Positions 36,120 to 46,733 of a stretch of DNA of 64,000 bases are shown here, in pieces (the stretch's first letter is position 1; every line of letters starts with the position of its first letter). This DNA comes from Pleurodeles waltl (Eukaryota; Chordata; Amphibia; Caudata; Salamandridae), in NCBI RefSeq assembly GCF_031143425.1, contig NC_090444.1:58523533-58587532 (forward strand), written 5' to 3'. The notes beneath the pieces are model-generated. The model searched no databases. It saw only the letters and a list, made by a program, of their open reading frames with translations, and was not told the origin of the DNA. Position numbers and translations under genes: made by a program.

Positions 36120-39100
36120 TGTAGGAGGATGGCCTGGTTTGTAGTGGGTACCTTGGGTACTTACACCTTATACCAGGTCCAGTTATCCCTAGGAGACATG
36201 CAAAGCTTATGCAACACCACTTATAGTTACACAATACTAATACACAAGTAAAGACAATACTCAGTGTTACCAAAAATAAAGGTATTTATTTGGTGACACA
36301 GTATCAACAATATCTTAGAGACAATACTCATTCTGCAGGTACGTATTATATGCAATATATACAATAGACACCAAAATTAGACAAGTGCATAGTCATAGAA
36401 CAATGCAAACAGTAGGAAATACTATAGAATGCAAAGGGAGAAAATAGGTCTAGGGACAACTGTAAGAAGGTAGCCTCTTTCTAGCCTTGCTGAGTATATG
36501 TTAGGGTGTTTTTACTGTCTCACTGGGATACTGCTAGCCAGGGCCCAGTGTTCATAGTGAAAACCCTATGGGGGTCTGGGCAGCCCCGGCCCAGGAAAGC
36601 AGACCAAAGGACTTCCTCTGAGAGAGGGTGCTACACCCTCTCCCTTTGGAAATAGGTACGAAGGGCTGGGGAGCAGTAGCCTCCCCCAGCCTCTGGAAAT
36701 GCTTTGATGGGCACAGATGGTGCCCATCTCTGCATAAGCCAGTCTACACCGGTTCAGGGATCCCCCAGCCGTGCTCTGGCGCGAAACTGGACAAAGGAAA
36801 GGGGAGTGACCACTCCCCTGACCAGTACCTCCCAAGGGAGGTGCCCAGAGCTCCTCCAGTGTGTCCCAGACCCCTGCCATCTTGAAAACAGAGGTGTTTG
36901 TGGCACACTGGACTGCTCTGAGTGGCCAGTGCCAGCAGGTGATGTCAGAGGCTCCTTCTGATAGGCTCTTACCTCTCTTAGTAGCCAATCCTCCTTCCTA
37001 GGTAGCCAAACCTCCTTTTCTGGCTATTTAGGGTCTCTGCTTTGGGGATCTCACCAGATAACGAATGCAAGAGCTCACCAGAGTTCCTCTGCATCTCCCT
37101 CTTCACCTTCTGCCAAAGGATCGACCGCTGACTGCTCAGGACACCGGCAAAACCGCAACAATGTCGCAAGACGACTACTAGCAACCCTGTATCGCTTCAT
37201 CCTGTCGGCTTTCTCGGCTGTTTCCAGGTGGTGCATGCTCTGGGGGTAGCCTGCCTCCTTCTTGCACCAGGAGCTCTGAAGAAATCTCCCGTGGGTCGAC
37301 GGAATCTTCCCCCTGCAACCTCAGGCAAGAAAAGACTGCATCACCGGTCCTCTGGGTACCTTCTCAGCATGACTAGCATGGTCCCTGGAACTCAGCAACT
37401 CTGTCCAAGTGACTGCCACATTCCAGTGACTCTTCAGTCAAAGTTTGGTGGAGGTAAGTCCTTGCCTCCCCACGCTAGACTGCATTGCTGGGTACCGCGT
37501 GATTTGCAGCTGCTCCGGCTCCTGTGCACTCTTCCCGGATTTCCTTCATGCACAGCCAAGCCAGGGTCCCCGACACTCTAACCTGCAGTGCACAACCTTC
37601 TGAGTTGTCCTCCGGCGTCGTGGGACTCCCTTTTGTGACTTTGGGTGGACTCCGGTTCACTTTTCTTCTAAGTGCCTGTTCAGGTACTTCTGCAGGTGCT
37701 GGCTGCTTCTTTGAGGGCTCCCTGACTTGCTGGGCACCCCCTCTGTCTCCTCATCCAAGTGGCGACATCCTGGTCCCTCCTGGGCCACAGCAGCATCCAA
37801 AAACCCTAACTGCGAACCTTGCAGCTAGCAAGGCTTGTTTGTGGTCTTTCTGCATGGGAATACCTCTGCAAGCTTCATTACAACGTGGGACATCTATCCT
37901 CCAAAGGGGAAGTTCCTAGTCCTCTTCGTTCTTGCAGAACACCAAGCTTCCTTCACCTGGTGGCAGCTTCCTTGCACCCTCAGCTGGCATTTCCTGGGCT
38001 CCTGCCCACTCTCGACACTGTCGCAACTCTTGGACTTGGTCCCCTTGTCTTACAGGTACTCAGGTCTGTTGTTGCATTGCTGGTGTTTGTTCTCCTTGCA
38101 GATTCCCCCTATCACAACTTCTGTGCTCTCTGGGGGTAGTAGGTGTACTTTACACCCACCTTTCAGGGTCTTGGGGTGGGCTATTTTTCTAACCCTCACT
38201 GTTTTCTTACAGTCCCAGTGACCCTCTACAAGCTCACATAGGTTTGGCGTCCATTCGTGGTTCGCATTCCACTTTTGGAGTATATGGTTTGTGTTGCCCC
38301 CATACCTATGTGCTCCTATTGCAATCTACTGTAACTTTACATTGCTTGGTTTGTGTACATATATCTTGTGTATATATCCTATCCTCATACTGAGGGTACT
38401 CACTGAGATACTTTTGGCATATTGTCATAACAATAAAGTACCTTTATTTTTAGTATATCTGTGTATTGTGTTTTCTTATGATATTGTGCATATGACACCA
38501 GTGGTATAGTAGGAGCTTTACATGTCTCCTAGTGCAGCCTAAGCTGCTTTGCCATAGCTACCTTCTATCAGCCTAAGCTGCTAGAAACACCTCTTCTACA
38601 CTAATAAGGGATAACTGGACCTGGCACAAGGTGTAATTTCCTCTGGTACCCACTACAAGCCAGGCCAGCCTCCTACAATACCCCACCCCAAGACCCTGGA
38701 AAGTAGGAGTGAAGTACTACTATTTCCCCAGAAACACACTAAAGTCGTGATAAAGGATTTTGCAAGGATCACAACAGACTGCAAAGCACTGAGGATGGAT
38801 TCCTGGACCTGAGGACCTGCGAAGGAAGGGGACCAAGTCCAAGAGTCGCAAAAGTGTCCAGGGGGGCAGGAGCCCACTAAACCACGGATGAAGGTGCAAA
38901 ATGGCTGCCTCTGGTTGGGAGAAGCTGCAGGTTTTGCAACAACGAAAGGAGGTAGGAAGTTCCACGGCGTGCTGGAGGATGCAGAGTTGTTTCCTTGGCA
39001 AAATACTGCATACAAGCCTTGCTAGCTGCAAAAGTCACTGTTGGAGAAAAAGGTTGCTGCCTGGGCCCAGGAAGGACCAGGATGTTGCCACTTGGGAGAG

Positions 39101-41086
39101 GAGACAGAGGGGGCCATCAGCAACGTAGAGAGCCCACACACAACAAGGAAAAACCCACAGAAGTCCTTGAACATGGGTTAAAGAAGACTGAACATGGCAG
39201 TCATCTCAACACTGCAAAGAGAGGTCCCACGACACAGGAGATCACCTCAAGGAGCTGAGCATCACAGGACGGAGTGCTGGGGACCTAGGCTCAGCTGTTC
39301 TTGCAGGATTTCTTGGAAATGTGCACATAAGCCCTTGTAGCTGCAGAACATTCGGTGCACAGGATTACTGCCTGGAAAGGGGAGGCAAGGACTTACCTCC
39401 TCCAAATTTGGACAGAGGGACCACTGGATGCTCTGGGTCACTTGGGTCCACCACCTGTGTTCCAAGGGCCATGCTTGTCAGGATGAGAGGGGTCCCAGAG
39501 TACCGGTGACGCTGAAGTTTGGTGCCTGCTGGAGCAGGGGGAAGATTCCATTGACCCACAGGAGATTTCTTTGTGGCTTCCAGTGCAGGGTGAAGGCAGG
39601 CAGCCCCCAGAGCATGCACCACCAGGAAACAGTTGAGAAAGCCAGCAGGATTAGGTGCTACAATGTCGCTGGTAGTCTTCTGGCTACTTTGTTGCAGTTT
39701 TGCAGGCTTCCTGGACCAGTCAGTGGTCGATCCTTGGCAGAAGTCGAAGAGAGAAGTGCAGAGGAGTCCTGCTGGATTCTTGCAAGTCGTTATCTGAGGA
39801 AAAGCCCACTGGAGAGACCCTAAATAGCCCTCAGATGAGGATTGGCCACCTAGTCAGGTAAGCACCTATCAGGATGGGTCTCTGACGTTGAAAGCTGGCA
39901 CTGGCCACTCAGAGGCCCCCAGAGTGCCCTCACACCTCTGGAAACAAGATGGCCGAGGTCTGGGACACACTGGAGGAGCTCTAGGCACCACCCCTGGGGT
40001 GGTGAAGGGCAGGGGAGTGGTCACTCCCCTTTCCTTTGTCCAGTTTCACGCCAGAGCAGGGACTGGGGTTTCCCTAAACTGGTGTAGACTGGCTTATGCA
40101 AGGAAGGCATCATCTGTGCCCTTCAAAGCATTTCCAGAGGCTAGGAGAGACTACACCTCCCCAGCCTTTAACACCTATTTCCAAAGAGAGAGGGTATAAC
40201 ACCCTACTCTCAGAGGAAATTCTTTGTTCTGCCTTCCTGGGACTGGGCTGCCCAGACCCCAGGAGGGCAGAGCCCTGTATGTGTGGTGGCAGCAGCGGTA
40301 GCTGCAGAGAACACCCCAGAGAGCTGGTTTGGCAGTACCTGGGTCCATAGTGGAACCCCCGGGATGCATGTAATTGGCTCCCCACTATCAGATTTGGAAT
40401 GGGGGGACAATTCCATGATCTTGGACATGTTACATGGTCATATTCGGAGTTACTATTGTGAAGCTACATATAGGTATTGAACTATATGCAGCGCAAGCGT
40501 GTAATGGTGTCACCGCACTCAAAAAGTCCGGGGAAATGGCCCTGAAATATGTAGGGGCAACTTTGCTAGTGCAAGGGTGCCCTCACACTTAGTTACTTTG
40601 CATCTAACCTTCACTTGCTGAACGTTAAATAGGTGACATAAGTTACTTAACTGCAGTGAAAATTGTTGTGAAATAATGTGTGCATTATTTCACTCAGGCT
40701 GCAATGGCAGTCCTGTGTAAAGGTTTGTCTGACCTCCCTATGGGTAGCAAAAGAAATTCTGCAGCCCATAGGGATCTCCTGGAACCCCAATACCCTGGGC
40801 ACCTAGGTACCATATACTAGGGACTTTTAAGGGGGGTCAAGTATGCCAATTGAAATTGGTAAATGAAGTCACTGGCCTACAGTGACACATTTAAAAGCAG
40901 CGAGAGCCTTGAGGTTCTGGTTGCAGATCCTCAGTGACACAGTTAGGCACTACACCGGCATACACATTAGGCCATAAATTATGAGCGCTGGGGTCCTGAC
41001 CAGCAGGATCCCAGAGAGACAGGCAAAAACATACATACATGTGAAAAATGGGGGTAACATGCCAAGGAAGATGGTACTTTCCTACA
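36120..41086 (-). repeat. 3' LTR of the Gmr1-like element, with nested LTR
   Basis: This is the only complete version of the long LTR. In plus-strand order it is TGTAGGAGG... at 36120-36460, nested inverted LTR 36461-38677, then 38678-41086 ending ...TTTCCTACA. Without the nested copy it is about 2.75 kb. The inner end (41086) abuts the RNase H end of the element's pol; the outer end abuts the ERV LTR. The part 39562-41086 is missing from copies A and B and so shows the pre-duplication state. Sequence around 40340-40720 is absent from the copy at 46734, where a LINE sits. Confidence 0.8.
36461..38677 (+). repeat. Nested solo LTR, inverted, copy C
   Basis: Matches 3299-5515. With the outer LTR segment (36120-36460) it forms an inverted repeat of about 340 bp separated by about 1.9 kb. 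Confidence 0.75.
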
Positions 41087-41117
41087 CAATGCCTACCCCA
41101 AACAAGGGGCAATAAGG

Positions 41118-42616
41118 CTAACCTTGCCCAGATGAGTCTTCAATGTCTAAGTGGAAATATCTGGAGAGTCCATATGTATTGGAGTGGGTACTCCAAGGTG
41201 TATGTTCCACTGTATAGTCCATTCCCTGTAGGGAGATGGACCACCTCAACAATTTAGGGTTTTCACCTTTCATTTGTTTAAGCCATAATAGAGGTTTGTG
41301 GTCTGTCTGAACAATAAAGTAAGTCCCAAACAAGTAGGGTTTCAGCTTTTTCAGTGCCCAGACCACAGCAAAGGCCTCCCTCTCTATGGCAGACCAATGC
41401 TTTTCTCTAGGGGTCAACCTCCTGCTAATGAAAGCAACAGGATGATCCTGGCCCTCTGAGTTAAGTTGTGATAGTACAGCCCCTACCTCAAATTTAGAAG
41501 CATCTGTTAGGACAATTATTTTTTTGTAGTAGTCTGAGCTCTTTAAGACAGGTGCAGAGCCCATTGTCTGCTTAAGCTCCTCAAAAGCTTTTTGACAGCT
41601 AGCTGTCCACAATACCTTTTTAGTCATTTTCTTACTGGTGAGGTCATTAAGAGGTGCTGCAATGGGGCCATAGTTCTTAATGAACCTCCTGTATTACCGA
41701 GTGAGACCTAAGAAGGCTCTGACCTGGGTCTGAGTTGTAAGGGGAAAATATTCCATAATGGTCTGAATCTTCCACTGAAGTGGTGCAATCTGCTCCCAAC
41801 CTACCCGGTAGCCCAGATAAACCACTTTTCCCTGCCTTATCTGGCACTTTGAAGCCTTGATAGTTAGGCCTGCTTTTTGCAGGGCCTCCAAAACTTTCCA
41901 GAGGTGGACCAGGTGATCATTCCAGGTGGAGCTAAAGACAGCAATATCGTCCAAATATGCTGCACTAAAAACTTCCAAACCTTGGAGGACTGTTTTCACC
42001 AGTCTCTGAAAAGCGGCAGGTGTATTTTTCAAACCAAAGGGCATCACTGAGAAGTGATAATGCCCTCTTATGGTAGAAAATAAGTTTTTGCTTTTGCATC
42101 TTCTGACATTTTGATCTGCCAATGCCCTGCAGTCAAGTCAAAAGTGCTTAGATACTTGGCAGATGCCAGTGTATCTATTATCTCATTTGCCCTGGGTATA
42201 GGGTGAGCATCTGTTTTTGTTACAGTACTGAGACCTCTATAGTCCACATAAAACCGCATTTCTCTCCTTCCGTCTTTGTTATGAGGTTTGGGGACAAGCA
42301 CCACTGGGCTAGACTAGGGGCTATCAGAATTCTCAATAACTCCAAGGTCTAACATTTTCTGAACTTCAGCTTTTATGCAATCTCTGACATGGTCAGCACG
42401 CCTGTACATTTTACTTTTGATAGGTAAACCGTCACCAGTGTCAATTGTATGTTCACACCAAGTAGTACCAGGTGTGCATGAGAAGAGTTCAGAAAACTGA
42501 TCAAGGAGATTTTTACAGTCTTCCTTCTGCCCAGCAGTAAGGCAATCTGCCAGAACCACTCCCTCCACTAAACCATCAGTTTCAGTAGTGGAGAAGAGAT
42601 TTTTCCTGTCCCTCAT
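41118..42616 (-). pseudogene. pol: Gmr1-like element RT and RNase H
   Basis: Reverse transcriptase and RNase H at the 3' end of pol. RT runs from about 42450 (KMYRRADHVRD...LGVIENSDSP) through VDYRGLSTVT (42250) and VMPFGLKNTPAAFQ to AAYLDDIAVFS (about 41950), where the catalytic YLDD is intact. RNase H follows (LTDASKFEVGAVLSQ, IEREAFAVVWAL, QTDHKPLLWL) and the frame ends at 41118, 31 bases before the LTR. Lesions: stops near 42312 and 41692 and a frameshift near 42100. No integrase follows RNase H; it lies upstream instead. Confidence 0.88.
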
Positions 42617-42712
42617 CTGTAGCCATGAGCAGGGTTAAGTCAGCCCTTTCATAGTAAGGCGTCTGGCGATTGACATGAAGTATCCTAAAGGGGCTTCTGG
42701 CAGTGCCCACGT

Positions 42713-43604
42713 CTACCAAGTAGTGACCTCACCTTTTTTCTCTACAATTAGATGGGGTCCACTCCACTTGTCCTGGAGTGCTCTTGGGGCCACAGGCTCC
42801 AATACCCACACCTTCTGTCCTGGGTGGTACTCTGTCAGGACAGCCTTCTGGTCAAACCATTGCTTTTGGAGCTCTTGGCTGGCATGAAGGTTTTTGCTGG
42901 CCTTTTTCATGTACAAAGCCATTCTACTTCTCAGGCTAAGTACATAGTCCACTAGGTCCTGTTTTGGAGCTTTTAAAGGTTGTTCCCAACCCTCCTTAAC
43001 AAGAGCAAGGGGACCCCTAACAGGGTGACCAAATAGGAGTTCAAAGGGGCTGTAGCACAGTCCTTTTTAGGGGAACTTTCCTGTAAGGTAAAAGGAGGCA
43101 TGGTAATAGGACATCCCATCTCCTTCTGAGTTTTTCAGAGAGTCCCATAATCATACCTTTGAGAGTTTTAGTAAACCTCTCAGCCAGCCCATTAGTTTGT
43201 GGATGATAAGGGGTGGTGAACTTATAGGTAACACCACACTCCTTCCACATTGCTTTTAGGTATGCTGACATGAAGTTACTACCTCTATCTGACACCACTT
43301 CCTTAGGGAAGACCACCCTAGATAAGATTCCAAAGAGGGCCTTTGCCAATGCAGGAGCTGTAGTGGTCCTTAAAAATATAGCTTCTGGATACCTTGTAGC
43401 ATGATCCACCACCACAAGGATAAACCTATTGCCAGAAGCTGTTGGAGGGTCAAGGGGGCCAACAATGGCAACCCCTACCCTTTCAAAGGGCACCCCAACC
43501 ACTGGTAGTGGCATTAAGGTGGCCTTTGGAGTGCCACCAGTCTTGCCACTGGATTGGCAGGAGACACAGGAGCGACAAAACTCCTTAGTGTCTTCTGACA
43601 TATG
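42713..43604 (-). pseudogene. pol: Gmr1-like element integrase, upstream of RT
   Basis: Integrase located 5' of RT in the transcript sense. The second half of the zinc finger is seen as FCRSCVSCQ (about 43570). The core shows VGVAIVGPL, VSDRGSNFMS and QTNGLAERFTKTLKG. The first catalytic Asp, normally just before IVGPL, is Ala (codon at 43469-43467, consistent with GAC to GCC). The C-terminal domain is at 42952-42713 (YHPGQKVWVLEP...LQDKWSGPHLIVEKKGEV), and reading continues through LHVNR.TPYYER into the RT region. A frameshift lies near 43040. The His half of the zinc finger is lost where an LTR fragment is inserted at 43605. Confidence 0.85.
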
Positions 43605-44250
43605 GGACTCCCTATGGGTGGCAAAAGAAATGCTGCAGCCCATATGGATCTCATGGAACCCCAAAGATGGAGAAGTGTGGCTCAATGGTTAGAACGGCAG
43701 ACCCTGAAGCAGAGATCTGGCTCAAGACCAGGGTTCAAGTCCCGCTTCGGCAGGTGTTGGGCTCAATTCCCTTTGACCAGATAATTCTCGCCTCGGTGCC
43801 TAATCTAATTCATGGGTCCCACTCTGCAACTCTGGGCAATAGCTTGCTTAATCTCCACAACGGCCCCAACAGCGCTTGGATGCCTGGCTTCACCCTGGGG
43901 GTGCCCAGGAGTGGGCACCTCACAGGGAAAAGCCAGGAGGGGTTCCATAGCGGTATGAGTACAGCGCCTTGAGACCCTAACGGGTGAGTAGTGCGCTATA
44001 CAAGTGCAAATTTACATTTTACATTTACAATGCCCTGGGTACCTAGGTGCTATATACTAGGGACTTATAAGGGGGGTTCATTATGCCAACTGAAATTGGT
44101 AAAAGAAATCACTGGCCTACAGTGACAAATTTAAAAGCAGAGAGAGCTTAAGCACTGAGGTTCAGGTTAGCAGAGCCTCAGTGACACAGGTAGGCACTAC
44201 ACAGGCATACACATTAGGCAATAAATTATGAGCACTGGGGTCCTGACCAC
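43605..44250 (-). repeat. TGTAGGAGG-family LTR fragment inside pol, carrying a SINE
   Basis: 43605-43664 and 44029-44250 match about 40733-41020 of the LTR (GGGACTCCCTATGGGTGGCAAAAG... and ...CTAGGTGCTATATACTAGGG). The fragment separates gag from integrase, so protease and the integrase N-terminus are missing. The ends are not LTR ends, so it came by recombination or partial insertion. Confidence 0.8.
43665..44028 (+). mobile_element. tRNA-headed SINE with L2-like tail
   Basis: A polymerase III promoter is visible: A box TGGCTCAATGG (43678-43688) and B box GGTTCAAGTCC (43732-43742), followed by a tRNA-unrelated body. The tail GCGCCTTGAGACCC...GTGCGCTATACAAG (about 43960-44005) is like the 3' end of L2 LINEs, so it would be mobilised by L2-type machinery (V-SINE pattern). 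It ends in short TTTACAT repeats. It sits cleanly between two halves of the LTR fragment. Confidence 0.82.
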
Positions 44251-45413
44251 CTTCTTTCTTCTTTTCTTTGTCACTCCTTGTATGAGCTTTCCTGCTCACT
44301 CATGTTCTGACCCATTTGTCTGCCTTCTTTCCCAATTCTTGGGGAGAGGTCAGTTTACCAAGTATTGGTGTAACAAATCAGAAACACAGTTATTCAAAAT
44401 ATGCTCTCTCAATAGAAGATTATATAGACCCTCATAATCAGACGCCTTTGTTGCCATGTAACCAGCCTTCTAAAGCTTTGACAGAACAGTCCACAAAGTC
44501 AATTCAATCCTATGAGGATTCCTTTTTGCTTTCTCTAAACTTTATTCTGTACTGCTCTGTAGTGAGCCCAAAGCCATCTATGAGTGCATTACTAAGGATA
44601 CTGTAATTGTCTGAGTCCTCCTACCTGACAGTGAGGAGTCTGTCCCTCCCCTTATCAGAGAAGGGCAACCAGAGAATAGCAGCCACTGCCTGTGAGGGAT
44701 CCTCTGAACTTTACAGGCCCTCTCAAGTGCAGCAAATTACTTTTGGATTCCATCCACCACCTTGAATGGAGGAATAATTGTATCTAAGTTTCTAGAGTCA
44801 ATGGTGTCCGTCCTAACCCGATAACTCTTGAAACTGCTGCTGTCACCATAGGGAATTAACCCAAACCCCTGCCTCTCTGTCTCCACAGCCAAGGCCTCCC
44901 TAACTAGGGCTAGCTGTTGCTGCTGCAGCCTCAGCTTGGCCTCCTCTAGTCTCAGTTTCCTGAGCTCCCTATCTATGGAGTCATCACCTGGAGTTGAACC
45001 ATGGGATCCCTCAGAACTGAGGTGACATGAGGGTGGGCAGAGGTAGATCTTTCCCTAACCTTAGTAAACCTAGTGACCTGACCTCTAGGTGTGAAAGAAG
45101 CCCTCCCAGAGTGACTACTCCTCCCACTGCCAGCTACGCTAGATGGTTTGCTAGGGGGAAGATCTTTTGAAGAGCCCTCCCCTGAATCTTCAGGATGGTT
45201 CCCTGATTCTAAGGGTGTAGAATCTTTCTCCTCCTCCTCCTGGTTACCCGTCTGTTCCTGGTCATCCTGAAGAAGGAGGCTCAGAAGAAAACTTTTGTTA
45301 GGGTTCTTCCCTACATCTAAGCTCCTCACTGAGCAACGCCCCTTGAGTTCTTTGACGGTCATGCTTTCATAGGAAGTACCCATGACCTCAGAGCTAGGCT
45401 TAGCAGTAGGCAT
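44251..45413 (-). pseudogene. gag: Gmr1-like element gag (decayed)
   Basis: The frame at 45413-44973 starts MPTAKPSSEVM and within 40 residues shows a SAP-like motif (MTVKELKGRC..R.LDVGKNPNKSFLLSLLLQDD), common at the N-terminus of vertebrate Ty3 gags and possibly DNA- or RNA-binding. An acidic, Ser-rich linker follows. In a second frame a coiled coil (about 44960-44880, rich in L, E, Q, R) continues. Further on only decayed sequence with stops is seen up to the LTR fragment at 44250. No zinc knuckle was found. Confidence 0.7.
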
Positions 45414-45601
45414 AGTATAGTGAGTGTTAGCGTAGTGTAAGTGAAAAAGAAAAACCTACTCTACCTAACCCCTAGTCTCTTAAAAAGGAAAGTAAGAGAC
45501 TAGATCCTCTAACTAGGTACTTGTATGTATAGCTCTAGGTATAGAGTACACTTTCCTAAGGAAAGCACCAGTGGCAGAATGATAAGGCACTTGCAAGTAT
45601 G

Positions 45602-45623
45602 TATCCCACCACTGCACCACCAA
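45602..45623 (-). promoter_or_regulatory. Primer binding site of the Gmr1-like element
   Basis: On the minus strand TGGTGGTGCAGTGGTGGGAT follows the LTR end by one base. It resembles the complement of a tRNA-Leu 3' end (TGGTGGCAGCGGTGGGAT) with two extra bases; that assignment is tentative. Confidence 0.55.
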
Positions 45624-46733
45624 TGTAGGAGGCTGGCCTGGTTTGTAGTGAGTACCTAAGGTACTGACACCTTATACCAGGTCCAGTTATCCCTTATTAG
45701 TAAAATGTAGTCAGTGTCTAGAAGCCAGGCTCTCTAGGGGTAGTGTGAATGAGCAGCCAAGGCCTAACTAGGAGACATGCAAAGCTCATGGAATACCACT
45801 GTAGTCACACAGTACTCACACAGATGAAAGAAAATACTCAGTCACAAAAATAAAGTTAGTGACACAAATGCCAAAAATACCTTTAGATACTGTACCCCAT
45901 TAAGAGGTAAGTAATCTACACAGTATAAACACTAGAATGCAGTAATAGCTGTAAAAACACAGTGAAAATAGTGAAAATCACAATAGTTAGAAATGGGACT
46001 AGGGGGAACACAAACCATATACTAAGAAAGTGGAATGCGAGAGTCGGTTTACCGCCTAGGAAAGTGTAGTGTGTAGAGGGGTGCTCGGAGTGTCATAAAA
46101 CACCAAAGGTAATTATTGGAACCCTCCCCAGAGACCAGGAAAGCAGGATCAAATCACAGTAAGTTTCCTAGAACACATAAGAACACTTGATGGAAGATTT
46201 TGCAAGAACCAGAAGAGAATGGATTCCTGGACCTGAAGACCTGTGGAAGAAGGGGACCAAGTTCAAGAAGCAGTGAAGAGTCCAGGGAGTACAGGAGCCC
46301 CCGCTAACCCGGATGAAGGTGCAAAAGAAGAATCACTGGTGAAGAAGAACAGTCAGTACTGCACTCAAGAAGACGGATGTGGGTTCCTAGTTGATACAGA
46401 TATTGTCCCACGCCAGATGGATGACTGTAGTCCGGTTGTGTCACTGGATTATGCCAGCAAGCTTTGTCATACTCAAAGCTCGCGGTTAGCCGAAAATAGT
46501 GCAGCCCGGGAGCAGGAGGGACCTGGTGGACTTTACCCAGGAAGGGGAAACAGAGGGGGCTCTCAGCAAGTCAGAAAGCTCTCAGAAGACCAGGCAGCAC
46601 GCACAGGAGTCCCACAGCATGGGGACAAAGAAGGAGGCCCATGCAGCACTACACAAATGGATCCCACGCCGCCGGAGAACCTCTCAAGAAGTTGTGCATC
46701 AAAGGATAGAGTGCTCAGGCCCGAGCTGCACGG
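45624..46733 (-). repeat. 5' LTR of the Gmr1-like element (truncated)
   Basis: In plus-strand order it begins TGTAGGAGGCTGGCC next to the primer site and follows the LTR order for about 1.1 kb. It stops at 46733, where another LTR of the family begins. The missing half, with the promoter side of the LTR, is not recovered later in the window. Confidence 0.75.

Larger units (their letters stand above)
22985..39561. repeat. Tandem segmental unit, copy C (complete, 16577 bp)
   Basis: This is the last unit of the array. It differs from copy B by point changes (three amino-acid differences in the ERV RNase H/IN frame, four in the ERV RT frame) and by the length of a TA microsatellite. At 39562 the sequence does not jump back to ERV integrase but continues along the long LTR into its own retrotransposon, so 39561/39562 marks the ancestral right breakpoint. 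Confidence 0.93.

Noticed and set aside
43671..43755. Functional tRNA gene
   Set aside because: A and B boxes are good, but there is no convincing acceptor stem, and the sequence continues into a SINE body with an L2-like tail.
45600..45623. tRNA-Gly-like segment TTGGTGGTGCAGTGGTGGGAT
   Set aside because: It resembles the 5' part of tRNA-Gly by sequence, but its place directly at the LTR end fits a primer site better, with a tRNA-Leu 3' end as the closer partner.
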